Shown: positions 17,327 to 26,562, counted from the stretch's first letter. The stretch: DNA of 64,000 nucleotides from FEN-1191 sp036490715 (GCA_036490715.1 DASXDL010000003.1:1-64000), one strand, 5' to 3'. A program made the numbers and translations. Notes: generated by a model not told the origin, from the letters alone.

Positions 17327-18823
17327 TCACATCGCCGTCGGAAATTGATAGCTCGCGACCGAACCCGTGCGCGAATTCGGCCATCGCGATGTCACGACCT
17401 TCGCGCGCGTATAGAACGACACTCCTTCCGGGCCATGCAGATGCTTGTCACCGAATAGAGAAGCCTTCCAACCTCCGAATGAGTAGTAGGCCATGGGGAC
17501 CGGGACCGGCACATTGATGCCGATCATCCCGACTTTCACCTGTCTCTGGAACTCTCTGGCCGCTTCGCCATTTGCGGTAAATATCGCCGTACCGTTGCCA
17601 TAAGCATTTGCATTGATGAGTTCGACCGCCTCGCGGAGGCTCCTCACCCGGATCACCGACAGAACCGGGCCGAAAATCTCCTCTCTGTAGACGTCCATTT
17701 GAGGATCAACAGCATCGATCACCGTTGGACCCAGGAAGAATCCTTTCTCATAGTCCTTCACCACCAGGTCGCGTCCGTCCACCATTAGTCGTGCGCCCTG
17801 GCTTTCGCCGGTGCTGATCAGAGCTGAAATTCTTTGCTTCGCCTCGCGGCTTATCACTGGCCCCATGTCACTCGCCGGATCGCGTCCGGGACCGACTTTC
17901 ACTCGCGTGGCACTGTGCGCGAGTGTGCCAACGAGGTCATCGCCAACGGAACCAACCGCCACCGCTGCAGAAATCGCCATGCAGCGCTCGCCGGCGGAAC
18001 CGAAGGCCGCCGATGAAAGGTGGTCGGCCACCCACGCAACATCCGCATCCGGAAGAACGACCGCGTGATTCTTGGCTCCTCCAAGGGCTTGCACGCGCTT
18101 ACCCGCCGCGTTTGCTCGCGCATAAACGTATCTGGCAATCGATGTCGACCCGACGAAGGAGACTGCGGCAACCAGCGGATGATCCAGCAGCGCGTCGACG
18201 ACCTCTTTGTCTCCATGCACGACATTGAAGACCCCCGGAGGCAGTCCGGCTTCCGACCATAACTTCGCAAGCACCATGGAAGCGCCGGGGTCGCGCTCAC
18301 TGGGCTTCAGCACGAATGTGTTCCCGCACGCGATTGCCACGGGAAACATCCACATGGGAACCATGGCCGGGAAGTTGAAAGGCGTAATTCCAACCACGAC
18401 ACCGAGAGGCTCGCGGAAGGAGTAGAGATCGACGCCGCTTGAGACCTGATCTGAGTACTCACCCTTGAGCAGCGTGGGAATACCACATGCGTATTCGATC
18501 ACTTCCAGCCCACGCTGCACTTCTCCCTCGGCGTCGGCGAGCACTTTGCCGTGCTGGTCGGAAATCACTTCGGCGATCTGGCGAGCTCGCGCATGAACCA
18601 ATTCCCGGAAAGCAAACAGGACCTTGGTGCGACGACTGAGCGACGCTTGAGACCACCCTTCAAAGGCGTCATGCGCAGATTGGACCGCGCAATCCACATC
18701 CGCAGCGTTACCCAGTGCGACCCACGCCTGCTGCTCGCCGGTCGCCGGATTCCACACGGGAGCACGGCGTTGCGGATCCCTATCCGTCTCGGCATTCCCA
18801 GTCCAGTGGTTAATCGAGTGCAT
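17327..18823 (-). CDS. mmsA: CoA-acylating methylmalonate/malonate-semialdehyde dehydrogenase
   Basis: 498 residues from ATG 18823, which has GGAG nine bases upstream; an earlier start (18844) is possible. Aldehyde dehydrogenase fold with ITPFNFPAMVPMWMFPVAIA, FVGSTSIARYVY, ALGGAKNHAVVLPDAD and catalytic cysteine in SAGERCMAIS, the MmsA signature. It converts (methyl)malonate semialdehyde plus CoA and NAD to propionyl-CoA or acetyl-CoA and CO2. It overlaps the upstream transaminase by 14 bp. Together they make a beta-alanine to acetyl-CoA route. GC is visibly lower than in the genes to the left. Confidence 0.93.
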   Translation of the reverse strand: MHSINHWTGNAETDRDPQRRAPVWNPATGEQQAWVALGNAADVDCAVQSAHDAFEGWSQASLSRRTKVLFAFRELVHARARQIAEVISDQHGKVLADAEGEVQRGLEVIEYACGIPTLLKGEYSDQVSSGVDLYSFREPLGVVVGITPFNFPAMVPMWMFPVAIACGNTFVLKPSERDPGASMVLAKLWSEAGLPPGVFNVVHGDKEVVDALLDHPLVAAVSFVGSTSIARYVYARANAAGKRVQALGGAKNHAVVLPDADVAWVADHLSSAAFGSAGERCMAISAAVAVGSVGDDLVGTLAHSATRVKVGPGRDPASDMGPVISREAKQRISALISTGESQGARLMVDGRDLVVKDYEKGFFLGPTVIDAVDPQMDVYREEIFGPVLSVIRVRSLREAVELINANAYGNGTAIFTANGEAAREFQRQVKVGMIGINVPVPVPMAYYSFGGWKASLFGDKHLHGPEGVSFYTRAKVVTSRWPNSRTGSVASYQFPTAM

Positions 18824-20141
18824 CAATCGCCGCTCCAAGGGCATCGATCAATCGATCGATTTCTGCGTGTTCCGCGACGAACGGCGGCGCAAGTTGGATC
18901 GTGTCACCGCCGTAGCGCACATAGAACCCGTGATTCCAGCAGTGCATGGCAATCTCATAGGGACGCCGCGCTGGCTCGCCGGCGATTGCCTCGATGCTCA
19001 GGCCGGCGGCGAGTCCATAGTTTCGGATATCGGTCACATAGCGCAGTCCCTTGAGATTATGAACCGCGTTCTCGAAATAGGGGGCGGCGGTCCTGACTCG
19101 CCCGAGCACATCGAGAGACTTGATTAGATCCAGGGTCGCGAGTGCCGCGGCGCAGGCGATCGGGTGACCTGAATAGGTGTAGCCGTGCGGTAGCTCCAAT
19201 AGATATTCCGGCCCGCCCGCAGCCATGAACGTGTCATAGATCTTGTCCCTCACTATCACCGCTCCGAGCGGAATCGCGCCGTTGGTAATCTGTTTAGCGA
19301 TTGTGAGGATGTCGGGTAAAACTCCAAACGCCTCAGCGCCAAACATCGCCCCTGTTCTTCCAAAGGCAGTAATGACCTCGTCGAATATCAGAAGAATGTC
19401 GTGCCGCGTGCAGATCTCACGAAGTCTCGCCAGGTAGCCCATTGGAGGAACAATGACGCCCGCAGATCCGGCGAATGGCTCGACCACAACGGCCGCAATA
19501 GTGGAGGCGTCGTGCAGTGCTATGAGGTCGAGAAGCCTATCGGCGAGCTCTGCTCCGCTTTCGGGAACGCCCCGTACGAACCTGGCCGACGGTAACTGCG
19601 TATGCGGCAGGTGTTCTACATCCAGTCCAGCGCCGAACACCTTGCGATTGGCGCCGATCCCGCCAACGCTCATGCCGCCGAAATTGGCGCCGTGATAACC
19701 CTTGTGGCGGCCGATGAGTTTGGTCTTGGCTCCGCTGCCTTTGTGGAGCCAATAGGCGCGGGCAATTTTCAGCGCCGTATCGACAGCATCCGAACCGGAG
19801 CCGGTAAAAAAGACATAGTTGAGGTCACCGGGCGCAAGTTCGCGAAGCCGATGCGCCAACTCAAATGCCTTGGGGTGTCCGAACTGAAACGCGGGCGCGT
19901 AATCGAGCGTGGCCGCCTGCTCTTGCACAGCGGCCGTGATTTCGGGGCGGCAATGGCCCAAGCCAGAGCACCAGAGGCCGGACAAGCCGTCGAATACGCG
20001 ACGTCCCCCTGCATCCTCGAAGTAGGCGCCGCTGGCACGGCGGATGATTCGCGGCTTGCTCTTAAATTCCCGATTGCCCGTGAAGGGCATCCAGTACGCA
20101 CCCAAGGCTGGGGGAACGGGCGTGGGCATCTTCGCAGCCAT
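18810..20141 (-). CDS. Omega-amino acid (beta-alanine):pyruvate aminotransferase
   Basis: 443 residues from ATG 20141 (TTG at 20150 and ATG at 20129 are alternatives). Class III PLP transaminase: PAFQFGHPKAFELAHRL, FFTGSGSDAVDTALKIARAY, LLIFDEVITAFGRTG and PLP lysine in LTIAKQITNGAIPLGA. These match the omega-amino acid:pyruvate type (EC 2.6.1.18 group), which makes malonate semialdehyde from beta-alanine; some relatives accept taurine or other amines. Coupling to mmsA fits beta-alanine. It shares an AT-rich divergent promoter region with the dimethylglycine dehydrogenase-like gene. Confidence 0.9.
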   Translation of the reverse strand: MAAKMPTPVPPALGAYWMPFTGNREFKSKPRIIRRASGAYFEDAGGRRVFDGLSGLWCSGLGHCRPEITAAVQEQAATLDYAPAFQFGHPKAFELAHRLRELAPGDLNYVFFTGSGSDAVDTALKIARAYWLHKGSGAKTKLIGRHKGYHGANFGGMSVGGIGANRKVFGAGLDVEHLPHTQLPSARFVRGVPESGAELADRLLDLIALHDASTIAAVVVEPFAGSAGVIVPPMGYLARLREICTRHDILLIFDEVITAFGRTGAMFGAEAFGVLPDILTIAKQITNGAIPLGAVIVRDKIYDTFMAAGGPEYLLELPHGYTYSGHPIACAAALATLDLIKSLDVLGRVRTAAPYFENAVHNLKGLRYVTDIRNYGLAAGLSIEAIAGEPARRPYEIAMHCWNHGFYVRYGGDTIQLAPPFVAEHAEIDRLIDALGAAIDALD

Positions 20142-20172
20142 GGGTAGCAAGTCTATTCCGTAGAAAAAAATA

Positions 20173-20211
20173 TTAGCTAAATTTATGCTATCATAAATTC
20201 TTGCCAGCTAA
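20173..20211. promoter_or_regulatory. AT-rich divergent control region with inverted repeats
   Basis: Between the transaminase and the DMGDH-like gene. AATTTAT (20180-20186) and ATAAATT (20193-20199) form a 7-bp inverted repeat with a 6-bp spacer; AGCTAA occurs as two direct copies (20175/20176-20180 and 20206-20211), the first inside palindromic TTAGCTAA. Likely operator; the cupin-XRE regulator encoded downstream is the natural candidate. Confidence 0.5.
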
Positions 20212-20235
20212 TTATCACCTACAAGAAATACCTGC

Positions 20236-22686
20236 GTGACATCGGGCCCTCCCGAGAAGGTCGATGTCGTCATCATCGGCGGTGGAATCATTGGCTGCAG
20301 CGTGGCATATCACCTCGCCGCGCTGGGCTGCTGCGATGTGGCTGTGCTGGAACGCCACGAGCTGACCTGCGGTACCACGTGGCACGCGGCCGGTCTGGTA
20401 GGCCAGCTGGGTTCGACCGAAAACCTGACCCGGCTGGCGCAATACTCAGCCAGCCTGTATGCGCGCCTTGAGACTGAGACCGGACACGCCACGGGTTTCA
20501 GGCAATGCGGTTCGTTAGGAATCGCCGCAACCGCTCCGCGTTTTGAAGAATTCAAACGCGGAGCCTCCATGGCTCGGTGCTTTGGACTCGAGGTGGAGGT
20601 ATTGACCGCCCAGGACGTCAAGACCATGTGGCCGCTTGCCGAAACACGGGACCTGGTCGGAGCCGTCTTCCTGCCCAAGGATGGTCAGACCAATCCCGTG
20701 GATACGACCCAGGCCTTGGCGCGTGGCGCCAAAAGCCGCGGCGTCAAGATCATCGAGCACTGCCGCGTAACGAACGTTGTCGTGCAAAACGGCCGTGCAA
20801 CCGGTGTCATGACCGAGGCCGGCCAGATCCATGCGCGTGTGGTCGTCAACTGTGGCGGAATGTGGGCCCGCGACATAGCGGGCTGGGTAGACACCAGCGT
20901 TCCACTTCATGCTGCGGAACATTTCTATCTGGTCACCCAGGCGATACCTGGATTGAATAGCAAACTCCCGGTATTGCGCGATCCAGATAGCTGCGCTTAT
21001 TTCAAGGAGGACGCCGGCAAGATGTTGGTTGGCTGGTTCGAGCCAGTCGGCAAGCCCTGGGGTCACGACGGCATTCCGGAAAATTTCGCGTTCGACCAGC
21101 TGCCGGAGGATCTTGCTCACATCGAACCACTGTTTTCAGCCGCCATTCGTCGCGTGCCGGCTCTCGAAACCGCCGGCGTGCAGCTGTTCTTCAACGGACC
21201 CGAGAGCTTCACACCTGACGATCGCTATCTGCTTGGAGAGTCGCCGGAGGTGCTGGGCCTTTACGTGGCCGCCGGCTTCAATTCCATCGGTATCCGCTCT
21301 GCGGGCGGAGTCGGCAAGGTGCTCGCCGAATGGATCGTGCATGGCCACGCTCCGATGGATCTGTGGGATGTGGATGTCCGCCGCTGCATGCCATTTCAGC
21401 GCAACAGGAGATATCTGCGGGAACGCACTGTGGAGTCCTTGGGGCTTCTCTATGCAATGCACTGGCCGTATCGTCAGCCCGAAACCGCCCGAGGGGTACG
21501 AAAGTCCGTGCTGCACGATCGTCTCAAGTCAGCCGGAGCATGTTTTGGAGAGGTAGGCGGGTTCGAGCGCCCCAACTGGTATGCGCCGCGAGCGGTGCCG
21601 GCGGAATACCAGTACAGCTACGGCCGACAGAACTGGTTCGATTACTCGGCAATCGAACATCAAGCCGTGCGAACCGGCGTCGGCATTTTTGACCAGTCCT
21701 CGTTCGCGAAATTTCAATTGGAAGGCGCTGATGCACTGCCCCTGCTGAATCGGCTATGTACAGCAAATATTGATATACCCATCGATCGGGTCGTCTATAC
21801 CCAATGGCTCAATGAGCGCGGCGGAATTGAAGCCGACTTGACCGTCACCCGCGAAACCGAGAACCGTTTCCTGCTTGTCACTGCCTGCGCGACGCAGACA
21901 CGCGATTGGACCTGGTTACGCCGCCACATTCCTCACGACGCACGAGCTGTCGCGACCGACCTGTCGGCTGCTTACGCAGTGATAGGAGTGATGGGCCCAA
22001 AGAGCCGCGCCCTGTTGAGCGAATTGACGCCCACCGATTTGTCGAACGACGCTTTCCCGTTCGGTACATCGCGCGTCATCGATCTCGCCTACGCCCGGGT
22101 AAGGGCAAGCCGAATCACTTATGTAGGCGAACTAGGCTGGGAGCTCTACGTGGCCACGGATTTCGCTCAATCGGTTTACGACGAAATCCTCGTCGCCGGA
22201 ACCAAGCACGGCCTGGTGCACGCCGGCTATCACGCAATGAACTCGCTGCGCCTCGAAAAGGCTTATCGACACTGGGGTCACGACATCACGGACGAGGATT
22301 CTCTGCTGGAGGCAGGACTTGGTTTCACGGCAGACTGGAGCAAGAGCGGCGGATTCATCGGCCGCGACGCCCTGGCGCAACAGCGGCAGACGGGCGTGCG
22401 GCGGCGCTTGGTTCAATTCATGCTCGAGCAGCCCGAACCCCTTGTGTATCACAACGAGCCGATCTGGCGTAACGGCCGGCTTGTCGGCCGATTAACCTCG
22501 GGCATGTTTGGACACACAATGGGCCGGCCCCTCGGAATGGGATATGTCCAAAACAGCGGTGAAATCGTCAGCGGCGAATGGCTAAGTGAAGGAAAATACG
22601 AGATCGAAATTGCAACTGAGCGCATCCCGGCACGAGCTTCGTTGAAGCCCTTCTATGACCCCTCCAGCCAACGCGTGAAGGATTAA
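20236..22686 (+). CDS. Dimethylglycine/sarcosine dehydrogenase-like FAD enzyme with GcvT domain
   Basis: 816 residues, GTG start at 20236. The N-terminal DAO-type FAD domain begins VVIIGGGIIGCSVAYHLA; GTTWHAAGLVGQL matches the segment with the histidine that binds FAD covalently in DMGDH and SARDH. The C-terminal half (about 430-816) is an aminomethyltransferase (GcvT) fold, which passes the released one-carbon unit to tetrahydrofolate; FTADWSKSGGFIGRDAL is the typical GcvT loop. It likely demethylates an N-methyl amino acid such as dimethylglycine or sarcosine; the substrate is not fixed by sequence. The cupin-XRE regulator follows after 3 bp. Confidence 0.88.
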   Translation: MTSGPPEKVDVVIIGGGIIGCSVAYHLAALGCCDVAVLERHELTCGTTWHAAGLVGQLGSTENLTRLAQYSASLYARLETETGHATGFRQCGSLGIAATAPRFEEFKRGASMARCFGLEVEVLTAQDVKTMWPLAETRDLVGAVFLPKDGQTNPVDTTQALARGAKSRGVKIIEHCRVTNVVVQNGRATGVMTEAGQIHARVVVNCGGMWARDIAGWVDTSVPLHAAEHFYLVTQAIPGLNSKLPVLRDPDSCAYFKEDAGKMLVGWFEPVGKPWGHDGIPENFAFDQLPEDLAHIEPLFSAAIRRVPALETAGVQLFFNGPESFTPDDRYLLGESPEVLGLYVAAGFNSIGIRSAGGVGKVLAEWIVHGHAPMDLWDVDVRRCMPFQRNRRYLRERTVESLGLLYAMHWPYRQPETARGVRKSVLHDRLKSAGACFGEVGGFERPNWYAPRAVPAEYQYSYGRQNWFDYSAIEHQAVRTGVGIFDQSSFAKFQLEGADALPLLNRLCTANIDIPIDRVVYTQWLNERGGIEADLTVTRETENRFLLVTACATQTRDWTWLRRHIPHDARAVATDLSAAYAVIGVMGPKSRALLSELTPTDLSNDAFPFGTSRVIDLAYARVRASRITYVGELGWELYVATDFAQSVYDEILVAGTKHGLVHAGYHAMNSLRLEKAYRHWGHDITDEDSLLEAGLGFTADWSKSGGFIGRDALAQQRQTGVRRRLVQFMLEQPEPLVYHNEPIWRNGRLVGRLTSGMFGHTMGRPLGMGYVQNSGEIVSGEWLSEGKYEIEIATERIPARASLKPFYDPSSQRVKD

Positions 22687-22689
22687 ACC

Positions 22690-23301
22690 GTGCAACTACC
22701 CGAGACACCCGAAGACCACACATTCGGCGCGACGCCGGCCGCTCCACAAGGATTACCGATTGGCGAACAGATTCGTGAACTTCGGCGGCTCAAACGCCTT
22801 ACATTGCAGCAACTCGCTGACGCGCTTGGCATCTCCATCGGCTACCTCAGCCAGATTGAGCGTGACCGCACAAAGCTACCGATCGGAACGCTGCGCTCGA
22901 TCTGTGACGTCCTTGGCGTGCATATCACATGGTTCTTTCCGGCAAACGGCGGTGGCTCCCCCGATGAGCGCCAGTTCGTCGTCCGCTCGAAAAATCGGCG
23001 CCGGATGAGCTTTACGGGCCTGGGCATCAACGAGGAGCTTCTATCGCCGACATTGTCCGGGCCGCTTGAACTCCTGATGAGCACGATTGAGCCCGGAGCC
23101 GACAGCGGCGAATATCATCACGATGGACACGAGGCCGGCCTCCTGGTGGAGGGCGAGCTCGAGCTTTGGATAAGCGGCCGGCTTTACCGCCTCGAGCCGG
23201 GAGACAGCTTCTCCTTCAAGAGCAGCGAGCCACACCGATGCCGCAATCCCGGCACAGTCCCGACCAAGGTTGTTTGGGTGATTACTCCCCCGCATTACTA
23301 G
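22690..23301 (+). CDS. XRE-family regulator with C-terminal cupin
   Basis: 203 residues, GTG start. HTH_3 domain about residues 24-80 (RLTLQQLADALGISIGYLSQ is the recognition region), cupin_2 about 125-195 (HHDGHEAGLLVEGELELWI, LEPGDSFSFKSSEPHRCRNP). This architecture is common for repressors of amine and amino-acid catabolism such as PuuR. It sits 3 bp behind the DMGDH-like gene, so it probably controls it through the AT-rich region at 20173-20211. The left end of the insertion sequence lies about 20 bp past its stop. Confidence 0.88.
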   Translation: MQLPETPEDHTFGATPAAPQGLPIGEQIRELRRLKRLTLQQLADALGISIGYLSQIERDRTKLPIGTLRSICDVLGVHITWFFPANGGGSPDERQFVVRSKNRRRMSFTGLGINEELLSPTLSGPLELLMSTIEPGADSGEYHHDGHEAGLLVEGELELWISGRLYRLEPGDSFSFKSSEPHRCRNPGTVPTKVVWVITPPHY

Positions 23302-23325
23302 CATCCACGGCCATAAGAAGATGCG

Positions 23326-23340
23326 ATGAACGCCGCCCGT
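23326..23340. repeat. Left subterminal inverted repeat of the IS
   Basis: ATGAACGCCGCCCGT, exact reverse complement of 24731-24745. CCGCC inside it can also pair with GGCGG about eight bases further on, giving a small hairpin at the left end. Confidence 0.85.
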
Positions 23341-23452
23341 TTTCTGGCGGGAGGTAGAGGTGGAAGCGAAGCGGGAGGATCCCCCGTCCCTACGGCATCA
23401 ATGTGCCAGAGTGGAGATGTTCGTTAACCACTCACAGAACAGGGGATCCGAC

Positions 23453-24495
23453 ATGCACGTAACGACGTATGGATTGGATTTGGCAAAGCAGGTATTTCAG
23501 ATGCACTGGGTCGAGCCAGACAGCGGTGAGGTGAAGCGCAAGATGCTCACTCGAGGGCAGGTGCAGGCCTTTTTTGCACGCCGAACGGGCGGGCTGGTGG
23601 CAATGGAGGCCTGTGCCTCGGCGCACTACTGGGGGCGGATACTGAGCGGCTTGGGACACCAAGTGCGCCTGATCTCGTCGCAGTTTGTGCGCCCATTCGT
23701 CAAGAGCAACAAGACCGACGCGGCCGGGACGCCCAGGGGATCTGGGAGGCGGCACAGCGACCGGAGATGCGCTTTGTGGCGCTCAAGAGCGAGCAGCAAC
23801 AGGCCGTCCTGGGGCTACACCGGATGCGTCAGCTGCTGGTCAAGCAGCGCACGATGCAGGCTAACCAAGTGCGCGCGCTGCTGTATGAGTTTGGCGTGGT
23901 GGTGCCGTGCAGCTGGCGAGTGCTGCTGGGGTGGGCCGGTGCGATTCTGGCCGACTCGAGTCGTGGAGAGATTCCTGAGCTAATCCGCGGGCAGCAGCAG
24001 GTGCAGGGTGTGCGCGAGCTCACGCAACGCATCGAGCAGCTGGAGGACTCGATCAGCAGCTACCGCGCGCAGGATGAGCAGTGCCGACACATTGAGGCGA
24101 TTCCGGGGGTTGGTCCCCTGAGCTCCACGGCCGTGGTGGCGAGCGTGAGCGATGCGCGCGCGTTTCGCTCCGGCCGCGAGTTTGCCGCCTTCTTAGGGCT
24201 GGTGCCGCGTCAGTCGGGCACAGGCGGGCGTATCAGGCTATTGGGAATCAGCAAGCGCGGAGACCCGTACCTGCGCACCCTGCTGATCCATGGTGCCCGA
24301 GCAGTGGTGAACCACGCCAGCCGACCGGGACGCACCCCGCCGCCGTGGCTGCAGGGTTTGCTGTCGCGACGGCCAAAGAACGTAGCCATTGTGGCGCTAG
24401 CCAACAAGATAGCGCGCACGATCTGGGCACTGTTAGCCCACGGTCGAATGTTTGATAGCCGGTGGGGACAGGCATTGCCTGGCCCTGTGTACTAA
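23453..24495 (+). pseudogene. IS110-family transposase, frameshifted
   Basis: Starts ATG 23453 (MHVTTYGLDLAKQVFQMHWV). The RuvC-like DEDD residues are visible: D in YGLDLAKQ, E in VAMEACASAHYW, D in KSNKTDAA. The frame breaks at the GGG run 23726-23728, where two extra G relative to the expected KTDAADAQAIW shift the reading. The rest continues in another frame (WEAAQRPEMRFVALKSEQQQ) to the C-terminal Tnp_20 part with IPGVGPLSSTAVVASV and GRIRLLGISKRGDPYLRTLL, ending at 24495. The two pieces together make a full-length, ~345-residue enzyme, so only the small insertion inactivates it. Confidence 0.85.
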
Positions 24496-24730
24496 CCAAC
24501 TGGAGGAACAGCTCACCGAATTGAGCGGGTGCAACACTCGTGATGGCAAATAGGTCGGACCGTGAGGAAGTAAACCTGCATGACTGCTTGGACTTCGAGT
24601 CCTTCAAGGAGATGAGGCCTTTCTCAGCGGATTTTCATCAGGGCCATGCAAACCCCAGTGGTTTGCTCCAACAGGCCGGATATAAAACTGCATCCCACCT
24701 CTTTGCATCTCGAACAAACATCTGCCCAAT
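24496..24730 (+). other. Non-coding right end of the IS; possible seekRNA/bridge RNA locus
   Basis: 235 bp between the transposase stop and the right inverted repeat. A 69-codon frame crosses it (24540-24749) but has no ribosome site and runs through the repeat. In IS1111-group elements the guide (seek/bridge) RNA is encoded on this side, so this is the place to look; no RNA structure was computed. Confidence 0.4.
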
Positions 24731-24745
24731 ACGGGCGGCGTTCAT
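24731..24745. repeat. Right subterminal inverted repeat of the IS
   Basis: ACGGGCGGCGTTCAT, exact reverse complement of 23326-23340. It ends 10 bp before the ATG of the next gene, so the element contributes the immediate upstream region of that gene. Confidence 0.85.
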
Positions 24746-24755
24746 ATAAGCAGTC

Positions 24756-25364
24756 ATGAAGGCAATTGTTGTCGGTACCGGAACCGTCGGTTCGGCGGTG
24801 AAAGCGGCGTTGTTGGAAAATGGACATGAAGTGATCACTGTTGGGCGCAGCTCCGGCGACTACCAGGCGGATATCCGCGATTCCAACAGACTGAGAGCGC
24901 TGTTCACCAAGCTGCGTCCCTTCGAAGCCGTCGCCTGTGCAGCGGGTGATGTTTCCCTAGCCCCTTTCGAACTGACGACCGATGAGCAATGGGCCGCATC
25001 GATCAACTCCAAAGGCATGGGCCAGATTAATCTGGTCCGCGCAACGCTCCCGCTCATTGCCGATAACGGCTCCTACACCCTGATCTCGGGTGTCCTCGCG
25101 GACGAGTGCATAGCGGCCGGAGTAATCGGCACGGTCATCAATCACATCGTTGAAGGCTTTGTAAAAGCTGCCGCCGTCGAACTGCCGCGCGGCGTTCGGA
25201 TCAACTGCGTAAGTCCAACGGTCCTGACCGAGTCGCCAGCCTACCATCCGTACTTTCCCGGTTTCATTCCGGTTGACGCTCGAGTAGTCGGACAGGCTTA
25301 TCTACGGGCGATGTCCAATCCGATGTCAGGGCGCATTCTAAAATTGCACAATACGAATTCCTGA
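24756..25364 (+). CDS. Short SDR-fold oxidoreductase
   Basis: 202 residues, ATG 24756, beginning MKAIVVGTGTVGSAVKAALL, a Rossmann start with the shortened GTGTVG motif. ACAAGDVSLAPF replaces the usual NNAG, and the expected Tyr of YxxxK is not evident in VIGTVINHIVEGFVKAAAVE (Lys present). This resembles a compact SDR subfamily of about 200 residues with the same VxGALEGFVRAAALELPRG-like block. Function unknown. The right end of the IS supplies its 5' flank, so its native promoter may have been replaced. Convergent with the SelA-like gene, 4 bp between stops. Confidence 0.78.
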   Translation: MKAIVVGTGTVGSAVKAALLENGHEVITVGRSSGDYQADIRDSNRLRALFTKLRPFEAVACAAGDVSLAPFELTTDEQWAASINSKGMGQINLVRATLPLIADNGSYTLISGVLADECIAAGVIGTVINHIVEGFVKAAAVELPRGVRINCVSPTVLTESPAYHPYFPGFIPVDARVVGQAYLRAMSNPMSGRILKLHNTNS

Positions 25365-25368
25365 TCTC

Positions 25369-26562
25369 TCAAGCATCCGCACGTGAGCGGTTGCGAGGGA
25401 CCCCAAGTAACTCCTGAAGCTTGTCGGCAACCACATTCAGTTCCTCGTCACTTATCACATCCATCACCACTGCCAGCCGACTTCCATCCAGCACCGCGAT
25501 GATACTGGGACTTCCGGTCTCCAGTCCTTTGACAACTTCAGCAGCAGACTTCGCCGCGATGGCCTGATCGATCTCTATCAGCAGGCAATTCACCGGTTCC
25601 GGGACAAAGGTTTCGTAGTTCGCAAAATACATCGGGCTAAGCACCACTCCGGGTGCGCCTTGAAGTTTGCGCTTCAATTCCGTTGCGAGGCGGCGGTAGC
25701 GGCTGAGTCTGGCGTTGTGATCAGTGCCAAGCCAATCCTCGAGCGCGGTCACGACAGCAACCACTGTCTGTCGGTCCATCTTGAGTGGTCTGCCGAACTT
25801 CAGATGACCATCTTCGTATTGAGTGAAATGAATCTTGGAAATGACAGAGATCAAATCGCCCCGGCCCATGACGAACCCACCGGCATTGGGCCCGCCAAAA
25901 TACTTTGCGCTGAATGCAACCAGGTCCCCGCCCCTGTCGAGAAACGTAGGCATGTTTTCCGGGACCTTGCTCATGAAAGCGGCATCTACGAACACCGGCA
26001 CATCGTGTCGCCGGGCGATCTTGGAAACCTCATCAAGACTCAAGGTACCGTTCTTCCCGTCAAGGTGTGCGGGGTGGAGCACCATAGCCGTGCGTTCGCT
26101 GAAGGCTCCCTCGAACAGGTCTTTCGACACTCCAGCCGGCGAACCGACTTCCAATAGCCGTGCACCGGACATCCGGACTTGGTGGTCGAACATCTGACGA
26201 TGACCGCTTTGAATCAAGACCTCCGACTTCAGGCCGGTTGTGTCCGGCAACTGCTCCGACTTTGTCGGATCCGCTTTGACCATGCAGGCAGCAGTGCCAA
26301 GCATCAGTGCCGCAGCCACTCCTGGCGTTATGTGCGCATTTTCTGCGTGAAAGAGGTTCGCAATGTGTCTACCCGATTTCTCCAGCAACTCGTGCATTCG
26401 CAGGAAATTGCGGTTTACCGCGGCGATTTCGGCCAACACGTGCGGCGAATATCGTGATCCGCCCAAGTCCGAGTAGTTGCCGGAGGCATTGATCGCCAGA
26501 CGAATTCCCAAGCGCGCGAGAAGCGAGCTCTTGCTCTGCTCGTCAGAAGAATTGGCTGTCAC
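25369..26562 (-). CDS. SelA-like PLP-dependent enzyme
   Basis: 397 residues. Fold-type I PLP protein of the SelA/DgaE group: INASGNYSDLGGSRYSP (compare the start of SelA-like proteins), ENAHITPGVAAALMLGTAA, VFVDAAFMSKVPENMP and the PLP lysine in LVAFSAKYFGGPNAGG. It is not selenocysteine synthase: length, context and absence of other sel genes argue against it. DgaE-like ammonia-lyases act on D-glucosaminate-6-P, and other relatives act on beta-hydroxy or D-amino acids. It is divergent from the YheO-type regulator and shares its control region, so its substrate is probably what the neighbouring transporter imports. Confidence 0.8.
   Translation of the reverse strand: MTANSSDEQSKSSLLARLGIRLAINASGNYSDLGGSRYSPHVLAEIAAVNRNFLRMHELLEKSGRHIANLFHAENAHITPGVAAALMLGTAACMVKADPTKSEQLPDTTGLKSEVLIQSGHRQMFDHQVRMSGARLLEVGSPAGVSKDLFEGAFSERTAMVLHPAHLDGKNGTLSLDEVSKIARRHDVPVFVDAAFMSKVPENMPTFLDRGGDLVAFSAKYFGGPNAGGFVMGRGDLISVISKIHFTQYEDGHLKFGRPLKMDRQTVVAVVTALEDWLGTDHNARLSRYRRLATELKRKLQGAPGVVLSPMYFANYETFVPEPVNCLLIEIDQAIAAKSAAEVVKGLETGSPSIIAVLDGSRLAVVMDVISDEELNVVADKLQELLGVPRNRSRADA

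Larger units (their letters stand above)
23318..24750 (+). mobile_element. IS110 family, IS1111-group insertion sequence
   Basis: About 1.43 kb. It contains a disrupted IS110-type transposase and perfect 15-bp subterminal inverted repeats ATGAACGCCGCCCGT (23326-23340) and ACGGGCGGCGTTCAT (24731-24745). Subterminal repeats and a longer non-coding 3' side are features of the IS1111 group. The exact ends are inferred: ATAAG occurs at 23313-23317 and again at 24746-24750 and may mark the target core. The element sits between the XRE regulator gene and a short SDR gene without cutting either. Confidence 0.85.

Noticed and set aside
17200..17330. Second attachment site (copy of the tRNA-Lys 3' end)
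   Set aside because: I read this stretch for the T-arm and acceptor sequence and found none.
23453..24495. Programmed frameshifting of the IS110 transposase
   Set aside because: The break needs two extra bases inside the catalytic DAAD block, without a slippery heptamer; IS110 transposases are normally single-frame.
24540..24749. 69-codon frame at the right end of the IS
   Set aside because: No ribosome site, no recognisable features, and it runs through the inverted repeat.
25369..26562. Selenocysteine synthase SelA
   Set aside because: SelA-like fold only; no selB, selC or selD nearby, and the protein is shorter than SelA.
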